From Brachypterus glaber (lineage: Eukaryota > Arthropoda > Insecta > Coleoptera > Kateretidae), in the NCBI GenBank assembly GCA_958510825.1, contig OY294049.1:35368774-35432773 (forward strand): 64,000 nucleotides of DNA, given 5' to 3'. This document shows positions 1 through 9,964 of the stretch, one piece after another (the stretch's first letter is position 1; each line of letters begins with the position of its first letter). The notes beneath the pieces are model-generated. The model was not told the DNA's origin. It did no database searches and was given only the letters and a program-made list of their open reading frames with translations. The translations under genes were made by a program, and so were the position numbers.

Positions 1-117
1 TTTGCTGTGAAAGAGCGGCAAGAGACACCTTAGAGCTACTGTGTTACTTGGGATTTGTGTTCCCCCTTTGGAATAAAACAAACGAATCATGGGGATTTTA
101 TCATTATATATTTTTAT

Positions 118-1022
118 AGAGGAAAGTCGCCTAATTTCGGATACCATTTACAATGTATTCAATATTTAATACTCGGTATTACTTTTTGATATTTTTTTTA
201 TATAACCAGATACAACTTATTATAGCGAACCATGATTTATTATAAAAGCAATTTTATTACAGTTTATTTTTTCCAAAAAACACGGTTAAAAAAAATCAGC
301 GCATTTTTGTGCATTTGAAAAAGGGCTCCTAATTTCGGACATATCCGAAAAAATTTTTTCAAGAGTAGATCTGGATCCCATTGCTTATGTTTCTTGTTAT
401 TCCTTCATATTTAAGACGTAATTTAATCATTAAGCGATTTTCTACGAAATACTATAGGAACTATAATTTTAGATTCCCAATTTCGAATATCTTAGTATCT
501 TAGGTAATTTTCGTTTTTTCAAAATTGTTTATCTTAGTTTGTTGTATCATTATAAAAAAAATAATTAATGGTTGGTTATCCTGAATAATAATTACCTTGC
601 GGATATCCGAAATTGGGAATCAAATGCACAAAAATGGTCTATCCGAAATGAGGCAACTTTCTGCTTTTTAGATTAGAAATTTGTAGAATGTTTACGTTTT
701 CAAATTGCTTAATTATGAATAGTGGATCAACTTAACTAACATCATAACTTACCCAAGACAGAATCACGAACTTTTATAACGATTATTTATAAAATAAACA
801 AGCATAATAATGCAACTGAGCACAAAACTGCCATTTGCAATATAAACGATTTGTGCTGCCATTTAAAGGGGAGAAGCTCTACCGTTATCATATTACAGGA
901 CGGATTTAGTTTGACTTTTGGCTTCACATAAAAGTAGGTTTCTGTTTACCTTTGCAGACAGTATCTTAAATACACTACTATCCGAAATTTGGAAACCATC
1001 CGAAATTAGGCGCATTTCCTCT
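118..1022. mobile_element. TA-flanked inverted-repeat DNA element with repeated internal motif
   Basis: The two ends form a 25-base terminal inverted repeat matching at 23 positions (left AGAGGAAAGTCGCC..., right ...AGGCGCATTTCCTCT). If the repeat is read from GAGGAAA, both sides are flanked by TA, the usual target duplication of the Tc1/mariner superfamily; the superfamily call is inference. The motif CCTAATTTCGGA or a close variant, in either orientation, recurs near 130, 328, 476, 605, 640, 979 and 998. No transposase frame is visible, so this is a non-autonomous element. Confidence 0.7.
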
Positions 1023-1330
1023 AACATAATAACTTATTAATAAGTTACACCTTAAAAATTATCAAGTCGATAGAAAATAATATCCCGGTTTTATATTTTA
1101 ACTAGTTTTGGTCAAAGCATCAAAAAATGCAAAGCCAGCTCTGACCATCATTGGTAAGCCAGGACCTCAGAATGGTATTTTTGTTTGTCGATGGTACCTG
1201 TAGATAAGGGTATTGCCATTAACGAGACACAATGGGCACAGCTCATCGGGAAAACAGGTCTTCGTCTATGTTACATCGGCACTTAGTACTACTAAGAGTG
1301 CCGATGTATTGAAATCTTCGCCAAAAAGTC
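1023..1330. other. AT-rich intergenic DNA with one small hairpin
   Basis: No gene seen. A hairpin of 11 pairs with stem ACATCGGCACT/AGTGCCGATGT lies at 1273-1307, just before the CTGT microsatellite. Confidence 0.4.
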
Positions 1331-1337
1331 AAAATCC

Positions 1338-1355
1338 GTCTGTCTGTCTGTCTTT

Positions 1356-1418
<63 letters not shown>

Positions 1419-1455
1419 GTCTATCTGTCTGTCTCTCTGTATGTCTGTCTGTCCG
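1338..1455. repeat. (CTGT)n microsatellite
   Basis: About 118 bases of near-perfect CTGT tetranucleotide repeat with a few CTAT and CTCT variants. It creates a Leu-Ser-Val-Cys repeat in one frame, which is a translation artefact and not a protein. Confidence 0.95.
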
Positions 1456-1745
1456 GATGGAAACTCGATAACTACATTTCTAGAATAGATATCGACAAGC
1501 GGGTTTTTGCATATCGTATCTTATAGTATTTCGAAGAGCTGATTAGATTTTGGGGGTAAACGATTGGGGTAAGGGGGTAAGAATGGGAAAAACTCCTATT
1601 TTTAGCGTTTTTTGCTTATAATTAAGTTAATATTTTTTGTATGTCATTAATTAAGCACTCATATGAAAGATATTTAACTTAATTATAACACGATTTAAAA
1701 AATATATATTTCAAACAAAAGCTCTTTTTAAGCTTTATTTCAAAT

Positions 1746-2445
1746 TAGTGACTAGAGAAGAGAAGAATCTAGCACATGCGCACTGGTTTGCTTATTTTTG
1801 TTTTGACGGATGTCAAAAGGGGCTTCCGTTTAGGCAGTTGTAGTTTTATGAAATAGTTTAATTTGAGTTTGGTTACGGTGTGAAAAATCCAGTTTTTTTG
1901 TTAGAATATATAGCAAAAGATTGTTAAAATACTCACGAATTTCTGTTTGATTTTTTTTTTAATGGGGGCGTTGGTTTACGTTAACAATGGTTTGGTTTGG
2001 TAGTTTTCTGGTTTGGTATTTTTTTTTAATGGGAGGCGTTGGTTTACGTTAATAATGGTTTGGTTTGGTAGTTTGCTGGTTTGGTGTTTTTTTTTATGGG
2101 AGGCGTTGGTTTACGTTAATAATGGTTTGGTTTGGTAGTTTGCTGGTTTGGTGTTTTTTTTTTAATGGGAGGCATTTTTCAGATAAGGTATTTAAGAATT
2201 TAGAAGGCGATATATTTTAAGAATCAATTGTTTATTAATGAATATTCCGCAATTTTTTTTTTACGAAAATACTATTAAAAGCGAGTAGCCAATTAAAAAA
2301 ACACTGTTAGCTCGCAAAGATAAAAGTAGATATTTTTGTAAAATTCTGCAAAAGAATGTTACATAACCTTAAAATAATTTTTGGCATACGTCAAAACAAA
2401 AATAAGAAAATCAGTGCGCATGCTCTGGATTCTTCTCATTACTGC
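1746..2445. mobile_element. Inverted-repeat element carrying a 67-bp minisatellite
   Basis: Arms of about 55 bases at 1755-1812 and 2388-2440 are inverted copies of each other: GAGAAGAATC, then GCATGCGCACT-like sequence, then CTTATTTTTGTTTTGAC. The interior holds a minisatellite at 1950-2172. No coding frame is present. The class is not assigned. Confidence 0.6.
1950..2172 (+). repeat. Minisatellite, about 67-bp unit, 3.3 copies
   Basis: Unit starts recur at 1961, 2028, 2095 and 2164, so the period is 67-69. Each unit has a T run, ATGGGAGGCGTTGG, TTACGTTAA and TGGTTTGGTTTGGTAG. The strand is strongly G/T biased. The same unit recurs at 56180-56345, and the 22 bases or so just before both arrays are alike (GTTAAAATACTCACGAATTT). 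Confidence 0.9.
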
Positions 2446-2689
2446 GGTGAGTGAATCGTTTGCCTAGTGTCGATGTTTTGACAAGGTGCTTGCAACGTTT
2501 CATCTAGTTTCGTATTTAGTTTTAAAGATATGCCCGTAGCGCAACATAAATCCATAGCAGGTAGTGGTAGTTGATGTGCGGTGCACAATTTGTATCAAGT
2601 CACCATGATTTTCTCATATTATTTTTACATCAATCACAGTTTCAGCACTCAATTAGACCCGATTCTGGCTATCAATCTCGACCTGGTTA

Positions 2690-3142
2690 CTTTTTGATTG
2701 ACTTGATACTTAGTTGCATGTCATGCCACCGACCGCGGTATTTTAGCACCACGTCTGTCTTATTGTCACTCTCTGTCAAGTTAACCACCGAATTCATTTT
2801 CGTTTTCTTTATTCGACGCAAACAAGTGAATAATCACTTTTTAAGTTATTCTTTCTTTGATACCAAACAAATATTACACACAAAAAAATAAGCTAGATAT
2901 CTATTGAAGAAAATTGGCATCACTGGTATAGGTATCCTACATAATATCTGCGACAGATAATCTGAAAATCATTTTTTTTAATTATGTCAAGAATTATAAG
3001 AGTTCCAATATATATTTACAATTTTTTCTGGTGATAAATGTCAACCTTTTTACTTTTTGATTGGCTACATGTCGTGCGGTATTTTAGCACCACGTCTGTC
3101 CTATTGTCACTGTCTGTCAAGTTAATCACAGAATGTATTTTT
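2690..3142 (+). repeat. Two direct copies of a roughly 100-bp segment about 360 bp apart
   Basis: The segments 2690-2800 and 3048-3142 share TACTTTTTGATTG, GCGGTATTTTAGCACCACG, TATTGTCACT and CTGTCAAGTTAA. The following GAATAATCACTTTT...AAGTTATTC stretch also recurs at about 2826 and 3842. No gene is seen; the open frame spanning 2571-2891 has no recognisable product. Confidence 0.65.
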
Positions 3143-3149
3143 TCTACGA

Positions 3150-4225
3150 CTGCTTTAGAATGTAGGCAAATAGACACACTTCTCAAACACAGGATGAATC
3201 CATTCTAGCTCTAGATACGGTATGAATATTCCGTATCAAGTGTTAGAATGAGCACATGCAATCTCTTGTTTAAAAAAGTAAAGAAAACTGTAGCAAAATT
3301 AGCAAAAATATATATATTTTACCATAAAATATGGAATATTTTAATGCAATTTAGAGTATTGCGTTAAAATTACATAGTTTATTAGTTTGTCTTAATATTT
3401 GACCAGTTTTTTATCAATTTAGTTCAAAAAATTAAAACTGCTCCATCTATTATTAAATATTTAAACCTGATATCTGTCACAACAATCTGACATAACCTTT
3501 AATTTTTGCATTATAATTTGTAAATATGTGCTAAAATTAAATAAAAATCTTTTTTAAGTACTGATTGGATAAAAGTATTAAATAACATAAATTGCTTTAT
3601 ACATTTACAATTTCAAGTCACAAAAAACATTGTTTTTAACCTTGGCCGCAGTGTAAAGCCATACAGTGTTTCATTTTTGCAATCGAAGAAAAAGTATAGT
3701 CTACAATACGTATGGAATAGTCATTCCGCGCTCGCGGGACCGTCATACTCGCCTACCGGCTCGTATGACAAACAAAAGTCCAAACAAATATTGTCTATTC
3801 CATACTATTTATAGAATATTCTATTCTTTTTATTTGAAAAATGTGAATAATCACTTTTAAGTTATTCTTTTCATTGTAAATTTTTACTTATTCATTGGAA
3901 AATAGAGGTTAAATATTGTCTTAAACTGTAAGTTTAATAAGGTGGATGGGCCAATTATTGCCATGTTAGTCCAAAAGATGCCTGTAAATATGATGTATCT
4001 GTATCCAATTGGTAATGGCGTACACAAAGACGCAGTTCGTGTTTCGTGCTCTTTCACTATTTGTAAAATAGTGCTGACTTTCGCAAGCTGGGAGCATAAA
4101 TTATTGCAGGGCAAGGACATAATAAAGAAGCGAAAAGATAAATTTTTCAGTGTACCCAAACCTTTTATTACTCAAAGCATACCCCGGGGCCCCATAGTTT
4201 AATACGTATATCATTTGAGATGTAA
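3150..4225. other. AT-rich intergenic DNA upstream of the tRNA terminator
   Basis: No supported gene. Short overlapping open frames on both strands between 3666 and 4202 look like chance and show no known domain. Confidence 0.4.
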
Positions 4226-4231
4226 AAAAAA
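4224..4231 (-). terminator. Pol III oligo-T terminator of tRNA-Ser
   Basis: Eight A on the plus strand, hence TTTTTTTT on the minus strand, start directly after the tRNA discriminator base. This is the normal RNA polymerase III stop signal and supports an active tRNA gene. Confidence 0.9.
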
Positions 4232-4313
4232 CGACGAGGATGGGATTCGAACCCACGCGGGCAGAGCCCATTGGATTAGCAGTCCAACGCCTTAACCACT
4301 CGGCCACCTCGTC
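4232..4313 (-). tRNA. tRNA-Ser (anticodon GCU)
   Basis: This 82-base gene on the minus strand folds as a class II tRNA. The acceptor stem is GACGAGG paired with CCTCGTC, followed by discriminator G. The D arm and A box read TGGCCGAGTGG. The anticodon stem TTGGA/TCCAA encloses CTGCTAA, so the anticodon is GCU (plus-strand 4278-4280) and decodes AGC/AGU serine codons. A long variable arm, typical of tRNA-Ser, is present. The T arm and B box read GGGTTCGAATCCC. No intron is present and no mismatch is seen in the stems. CCA is not encoded, as expected in a eukaryote. A Pol III T-run follows immediately. It looks functional and is the most secure gene in the window. Confidence 0.97.
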
Positions 4314-4398
4314 AGTGAATTTTTGAAGTTTTACGTTCTTTTAATTGAATATTACAATAATATTAATATATTATTTAAATTTTATCAATATTCCATTA

Positions 4399-4692
4399 GG
4401 GTGGACCTTATATTTTTTTATTATCTTAAAATTTTCATTTAGGTGTAACTAGGCAATTCTGAAAATATGATAAGTGATCACAAGGAAAAAATAAGATTTT
4501 AAGCCCTTTAAATTTTTCACTTATAAAAAGATTAGAGACAATTTTCAAAGATTTTTTATAATTTATGGTAATTTTAAGAATTTTAGGGTCCCCATTAGCA
4601 CCCTTAGAGAAGTTTGATCACTCTCATATTTTCAGAATTTTCTAGTTACACCTTAATGAACATTTTAAGATAAAAAAATATAAGGTCCACCC
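4399..4692. mobile_element. TA-flanked fold-back MITE, GGGTGGACC family, copy 1
   Basis: The element begins GGGTGGACCTTATA and ends with the inverted copy TATAAGGTCCACCC, with TA at 4397-4398 and 4693-4694. The arms extend about 100 bases (TTATCTTAAAATTTTCATT, GTGTAACTAG, TCTGAAAATATGA). It is non-coding and 294 bp long. Further partial copies lie at 5589-5793 and 52583-52740. TA flanks suggest Tc1/mariner mobilisation (inference). Confidence 0.75.
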
Positions 4693-4834
4693 TAATATTC
4701 CATAAACAAAACTTAAAAATTAATTCCTAAATATGCCATTAAAATCTAAATTATTGACGTTATTTTATTACTGTTATTTGCCAAAATTAAAAATCAAAAC
4801 ACTTCATATCACGACATAAAATTTTGTCACCATA

Positions 4835-5555
4835 CAGAGCGGTCCAAAAGTCACCCCTCCCCCCTCTTAACTTTTGAACGAGTTTAGATATCGACTTCAA
4901 ATTTAGAACTCTTAAATAAGACAACTTAGACTATCTTTAAGCATATATTTGATACTTTTAGCTTTTAAAATGTGGGCAGGGGGGCATGGGGCGACATTTT
5001 TTTAAATGGAAAGGTGGGTCGTGTGATACATCATTTTAAAGCTTATAAAATTCTCCATTTAACTGTAAATTTTTTATTTTTTTTAAACAATTTTTTTGGG
5101 TTTAAAATAGGGTTGAAAATGGGCATTTTTGTCAAAATTTCTCTAAAAAACAATTTTTTAAAAATGCCTAATTTAATTATGAAAAAAAGTAAATTATACT
5201 TTTAAACTAATTTTAGTTGACATAATTAAAAATTAAAAAAAAAAACTTAAAAATGTATTTTTTTAGCACAAAAAACTGAAAAATCAAAACCTTAAAAAAC
5301 ATATTTAAAATTTTTTTAAATGTATGGTTATATAGAGAATTTTAAAGGCTTTAAAATGATGTATCACACGATCCCCCTTTCCATTTAAAAAAATTTCCCC
5401 CCATGCCCCCCTGCTCACATTTTAAGAGATAAAAGTATCAAATATATGCTTAAATATAGTTTAAGTTGTCTTATTTAAGAGTTCTAAATTTGAAATCGAT
5501 ATCTCAACTCGTTCAAAAGTTAAAAGGGGGGGGGGGTGACTTTTGGACCGCACTG
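4835..5555. mobile_element. Fold-back element, CAGWGCGGTCC family, copy 1
   Basis: A 721-bp element begins CAGAGCGGTCCAAAAGTCAC and ends GTGACTTTTGGACCGCACTG. TA lies on each side (4833-4834 and 5556-5557). The inverted arms are about 235 bases long, so a strand could fold back on itself. The ends resemble Tc1-like termini (CAGTG...CCAAAAGT). There is no transposase, so it would have to be moved in trans. Homopolymer C/G runs near both ends vary in length between copies. Confidence 0.85.
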
Positions 5556-5588
5556 TATATATGGAAGTGAAGTGAATAGAAGGGTTTT

Positions 5589-5793
5589 AAAAATAAGATT
5601 TTAAGCCCCTCAAATTTTTCCCTATAAAAAAATTACAAAAAATTTTCAACGATTTTTTACGATTTATGGTAATTTTAAGAATTTCAGGGTCCCCATTAGC
5701 ACCCTTAGAGAAGTTTAATCACTCTCATATTTTCAGAATTTTCTAGTTACACCTTGAAAATTTTAAGATAATAAAAAAATATAAGGTCCACCC
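5589..5793. mobile_element. GGGTGGACC-family MITE, partial copy 2
   Basis: This is the right part of the element described at 4399-4692, including the terminal TATAAGGTCCACCC and following TA at 5794-5795. The left terminus is missing because the tandem duplication starts inside the element. Confidence 0.75.
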
Positions 5794-5940
5794 TAATATT
5801 CCATAAACAAAACTTAAAAATTAATTCCTAAATATGATATTAAAATCTAAATTATTGACGTTATTTTATTACTGTTATTTGCCAAAATTAAAAATCAAAA
5901 CACTTCGGCGTATTTATCACAACATAATTTTGTTACCATA

Positions 5941-6654
5941 CAGAGCGGTCCAAAAGTCACCCCCCCCTCTTAACTTTTGAACGAGTTTAGATATCGACTT
6001 CAAATTTAGAACTCTTAAATAAGACAACTTAAACTATCTTTAAGCATATATTTGATACTTTTAGCTTTTAAAATGTGGGCAGGGGGGCATGGGGCGACAT
6101 TTTTTTAAATGGAAAGGTGGGTCGTGTGATACATCATTTTAAAGCTTATAAAATTCTCCATTTAACTGTAAATTTTTTATTTTTTTTTAAACAATTTTTT
6201 TGGGTTTAAAATAGGGTTGAAAATGGGCATTTTTGTCAAAATTTCTCTAAAAAACAATTTTTTAAAAATGCCTAATTTCATTATGAAAAATAGTAAATTA
6301 TACTTTTAAACTAATTTTAGTTGACATAATTAAAAATTAAAAAAAAAACTTAAAAATGTATTTTTTTAGCACAAAAAACTGAAAAATCAAAACCTTAAAA
6401 AACATATTTAAATTTTTTTAAAATGTATGGTTATATAGAGAATTTTAAAGGCTTTAAAATGATGTATCACACGATCCCCCTTTCCATTTAAAAAAATTTC
6501 CCCCCATGCCCCCCTGCTCACATTTTAAGAGATAAAAGTATCAAATATATGCTTAAAGATACTTTAAGTTGTCTTATTTAAGAATTCTAAATTTGAAATC
6601 GATATCTCAACTCGTTCAAAAGTTAAGAGGGGGGGTGACTTTTGGACCGCACTG
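5941..6654. mobile_element. Fold-back element, CAGWGCGGTCC family, copy 2
   Basis: This is the tandem duplicate of the element at 4835-5555 and is nearly identical, 714 bp. TA flanks lie at 5939-5940 and 6655-6656. Differences include a shorter G run near the right end (7 versus 12) and a few small indels. Confidence 0.85.
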
Positions 6655-6659
6655 TATAA

Positions 6660-7265
6660 TTTTTTACAGACCACTTTTTATTCTTTATTCGTTATCAAAT
6701 TTTGTCCATAAAATACCTAATTGATTAATCCAATCTGCATTAATACCTGTATTAAACTGAATATTAATTGCCTATAGCTTGATGATATGTATAATGGATA
6801 TAATGTATCAGATAAAATCGCTTTTAATGGTGAAAATTGATTATTTTAACGATGATATTAAAATAAAATTTAATACAAAGTAAACATAATATAAAACTCT
6901 GAGAGAGCACTGAGAAGCAAGATACCCACTGCTTTAAAAACCTAAAAAACACTTTTTGAGATTTTATAGTTTCTCAAAGGATTCATCTTTAATTTTGAAA
7001 CAATTTATTTGAACATCTAAACACCAAAAACAAGTAACTTTTTTTAACTACCCTAAAAAATATATATTTCTTTGTGCATATAAATAGTCTAACAGCATCA
7101 AGTCTGGAAATATTGGAGGACACAGAATTAATTCCTTCGTTTAAGCTTGTACTTCAAACATGAAACAACAAAATAAATATGGAATATGCTTACTACAAGT
7201 ACTGCAGATGCAACATAATATGTAATATATAATATGTTATAATATGTTATATATTATGTTTTTAG
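6660..7265. other. AT-rich intergenic DNA
   Basis: No gene seen. An AT palindromic cluster of ATATGT/ACATAT-type words lies at 7200-7260. Confidence 0.4.
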
Positions 7266-7269
7266 TAGT

Positions 7270-7410
7270 AATAACACAGGATACTGAGAATAATGCGAGA
7301 ATAATTCAAGTATTTTGATGAAAGTTTGTTGTTTGGAAATAATTACGCTACGGGCGAAGGCATTGTAGTAATTATTTCCAAACATGAAAAGCTGTGATTG
7401 TAATTTAATT
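7270..7410 (+). mobile_element. Hairpin MITE with GGAAATAATTA stem, copy 1
   Basis: A perfect 16-base stem, GTTTGGAAATAATTAC at 7331-7346 and its complement at 7368-7383, encloses a 21-base loop. The left flank (ACACAGGATACTGAGAATAA) matches, inverted, the right flank of a second hairpin at 30100-30255, so the two belong to one dispersed family. Confidence 0.5.
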
Positions 7411-7419
7411 AATTTTTAT

Positions 7420-8139
7420 TTTTATTAAGACCAATGGTCTAAAGCCATTGTTAGTGTAATAAAATATGATTTTTGCATGAAACGTTTGGTTAAAAGATCA
7501 TTCTCCCATAAATATTAATATCAATTCAAGATTGTCAGGTTTATAGTGAGGCGTACATTTTAAAATCCATTTCAATCGAATTCAACACATCTCCCCGTTG
7601 TTTTATCTTGCCATAACGATTGTAAAGAGAGCAATAAAATAAATGCAGTGTAGACCATAGAATAACAATCAGTGGTATCCATTCGCCTTCGGGATTGCCA
7701 AGGAGCAGTCATAACAATGCAAAGAAACGAGATCCGAGATGGATATAGCAGATCCCTGGCAGTGAAAGTAGGCTCCTTATTGCCGTTTAGGCCAACTTAA
7801 TAGCACGTCTTTGCATTATCGCCAAAAAGATCTTTTTTTCTGTGTGTGTACAATATCCTATGCCCAGAGGTACGTGTTCAATTATACTGACTATTGTGCT
7901 AACCTAAAATAAAGCATTTAATTTTATTACGTTTTTAGATTTTCAATTCTGAAATAAACCAGTAAAAATTAAAAAAAACTGAAAACGATAAAATGCTTTT
8001 TAACTTCGTAAGCGTTAACGATATTAGTATCCCCCATTGACCCCTTTACTTTAAAACAATGTTAACTATATTTTACGTGAAACGAATCACACAGATCCTG
8101 AATCATTTGGTGAAAGAATGTTTTAAACAGATTTTTTCG
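7420..8139. other. Intergenic DNA, nothing recognised
   Basis: No repeat family, RNA gene or coding frame could be supported here. The stretch at 7600-7830 is a little less AT-rich than its surroundings but has no open frame of note. Confidence 0.35.
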
Positions 8140-8336
8140 TTTAAAAGTTATAAATATTTAAAACGATTTTGTATTTCAGCATATGAATTTATTTAAAATT
8201 AGCCTAGCCCTTTCGATCTAAGATCATCATTCAGGGCTTAGCTTCGTCAGAGCTAAAAACTAATAGAACCTAAGAGGTAATTTAAAAATATTGGGACATC
8301 ACATTTAAAAAGTTAAAATAATAAATAAAGATAAAG

Positions 8337-8338
<2 letters not shown>

Positions 8339-8380
<42 letters not shown>

Positions 8381-8381
8381 T
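8339..8381. repeat. (TTTA)n microsatellite
   Basis: About 43 bases of TTTA repeat form the loop between the two inverted arms of the surrounding element. Confidence 0.9.
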
Positions 8382-8467
8382 TATTTTAACTTTTTAAATG
8401 TGATGTCCCAATATTTTTAAATTACCTCTTAGGTTCTATTAGTTTTTAGCTCTGACGAAGCTAAGCC

Positions 8468-8500
8468 CTGAATGATGATCTTAGATCGAAAGCGCTAGGC
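8468..8500 (+). ncRNA. Hammerhead-like motif (degenerate), mirrored on the minus strand at about 8209-8233
   Basis: CTGAATGATGATC, a three-base loop TTA, then GATCGAAAG resembles the hammerhead arrangement CUGANGA-stem II-GAAA known from Penelope-like element termini. Stem II would be the four pairs GATC/GATC. The core has one extra base against the consensus, so catalytic activity is doubtful. The opposite arm holds the same motif in inverted orientation. Confidence 0.3.
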
Positions 8501-8657
8501 TAATTTTAAATAAATTCATATGCTGAAATACAAAATCGTTTTAAATATTTAATTTATCACAGCATACAAGTCAACAATGCTTAATTTTTAAAAGTTATAA
8601 GGTTAACATACAAACAGTCGGACACACAGACATATTTTTTTATATTTTTACCCGTAC

Positions 8658-8990
8658 AATAGTTATTTATGGTACTAGTGGGTAAAGTAAGATATTGCCC
8701 ATGAGAAAAATAACCTGCGAGGCGTCCGCCAAGCAGGTTAATTTTCGAGAGGGCAATATCGGTTTACCCATGAGTGCCATACAAGGTTTTATCCAATAAG
8801 TAGCTTAGGAATTCATATTTTTATTAAAAATTTTAATGACATTTACAAGAAAATAATTTGACAGTTGAGTGGGTAAAATAAATAATTATCCACTCAATAA
8901 AGTAAAAGCCACTCGGGGGTTATTATTGAGTTTATCTATTTAAAATAAAGCTGGTAATTGTCTTATTATCTGTATGTATTGGATAAAGAT
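8658..8990 (+). mobile_element. AATAGTTATTTATGG-family MITE, full-length copy
   Basis: This roughly 330-bp non-coding element starts AATAGTTATTTATGGTACTA. It contains the internal inverted pair GATATTGCCC...AACCTGC / GCAGGTTAATTTTC...GGGCAATATC and a second inverted pair AATAATTATCCACTCAATAA. It ends near TATTGGATAAA. Other copies lie at 34046-34204 (minus, truncated), 41550-42225 (one copy nested in another) and 50159-50468 (minus). Confidence 0.8.
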
Positions 8991-8994
8991 ATTG

Positions 8995-9560
8995 TTTTGT
9001 CTTAGGCTAAGTTTGTTAGCAGCTGTATGTTTTGTTTTCTCGACAAAAAATATGTTGATCTTCGAGATAAGATTTAACCTTAAAATAAAGCACAGGTTGA
9101 CTAATGTTACTGATGTTGGATATTAATCAGGATAATGGGGTCCTTTCTAGGCATAAATGCAATATCATTGGCCCTAATTGCATAGTATGACATTTGTCAG
9201 TACAAAACGTAGTTATAATGCGTTATAACGTTATCTCGACAACATTTGACCGGACAGGTTTAACTTGTAGAAAAGATAACTGTAAATCATTGTACCCTAC
9301 TACCGTGTGTCAAGTAAAATTATATGGTAAAATTTTTATAAAATATATATCTACTAAACGTATTAAAGACAATTAATGTTTGTTAGACAGCATCAAAATA
9401 AATAGTAAATTACATAGGCAGAAGACCCACATTATATTACCATAGAGTAAGTAAATCATTTGGCTTATTATCCCTGGAATGACACTAATAGCCGATCTTT
9501 AGACCCTAACTTAAATTAACCAACACCAAAAATGAAAGAATTTTTTAATAGTTTCCTACT
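8995..9560. other. Intergenic DNA, nothing recognised
   Basis: No supported gene or repeat was seen. A 60-codon open frame at 9194-9376 has no recognisable feature. Confidence 0.35.
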
Positions 9561-9576
9561 GATTTTATTTATTATA

Positions 9577-9960
9577 TTATTCACAGCGCCTGCGCTAGAA
9601 TAATATTATACGGTAGTTTCGAATTTTCCAAAAATTAAAAAAATCGTCCTAGACAAAAAATACTTGGATAAAAATTTCTTTCATGAGAAAATAAGAAATT
9701 TTCGTTTTTTTTGTCCATCTTATATCACGTTTTTTTAGACATGATAACTCAAGAACGAATAATCCGATCGACTTGAAATTTTCAGGAAAAATAAAGTTCT
9801 ATGAGGGGAAGATCCCTATTGTTTTTGAAAGCAATCCCCTCAAAAACAAAAAGGTATGGGGGGAAAACTTTTTAAAAAAATTAAAAAAATATATATAATT
9901 TTCATTTTTTTTTATTTTTCGTTTTCCGCAAAAAGAAAAAAAAATTAATTTGAAAACAAT
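9577..9960 (+). repeat. Dispersed repeat with TTCACAGCGC...TGCGCTAG start, copy 1
   Basis: This shares with 47110-47260 (plus) and 63230-63710 (minus) the sequence CGGTAGTTTCGAATTT, a GTCCTAGACAAAAAAT segment and, in the longer copies, ATCCGATCGACTTGAAATTT-like and CCCCTCAAAAACAAAAA-like segments. It is non-coding and its class is unknown. The shared conserved start suggests a discrete element. Confidence 0.7.
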
Positions 9961-9964
9961 TAAA

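Larger units (their letters stand above)
4489..6656 (+). repeat. Direct tandem duplication, unit about 1.1 kb
   Basis: Sequence from about 4489 to 5557 recurs from about 5591 to 6656, with offsets of 1099-1106 along its length. Each unit holds the right part of a GGGTGGACC element, a unique-looking spacer (ATTCCTAAATATG, ATTATTGACGTTATTTTATT) and a complete CAG(A/T)GCGGTCC fold-back element. Both units end at the element's flanking TA. Because the spacer is shared too, this is a segmental duplication and not two independent insertions. Confidence 0.85.
8140..8600. mobile_element. Inverted Penelope-type terminal structure with 14-bp direct flanks
   Basis: Two inverted arms of about 175 bases (8154-8327 and 8376-8551) are separated by a (TTTA)n spacer. 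The 14-base word TTTAAAAGTTATAA occurs at 8140-8153 and again at 8587-8600, consistent with a target-site duplication. Each arm carries a CTGAATGATGATC...GATCGAAA motif like that in the Penelope-like element at 35984-37265. No GIY-YIG or reverse transcriptase frame remains. Assignment to Penelope-like elements is inference from that motif and the inverted layout. Confidence 0.55.

Noticed and set aside
1213..1488. 91-residue frame with Leu-Ser-Val-Cys repeats
   Set aside because: It is the translation of the (CTGT)n microsatellite.
2571..2891. 106-residue plus-strand frame
   Set aside because: No domain, and part of it lies in a segment repeated at 3048-3142 without a matching frame.
3942..4202. 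86-residue frame overlapping a minus-strand frame next to the tRNA
   Set aside because: No known domain; both strands are open by chance in AT-rich DNA.
4101..4307. 68-residue minus frame starting MAEWLRRWTANPMG
   Set aside because: It is the translated tRNA-Ser gene and its downstream sequence, a common artefact.
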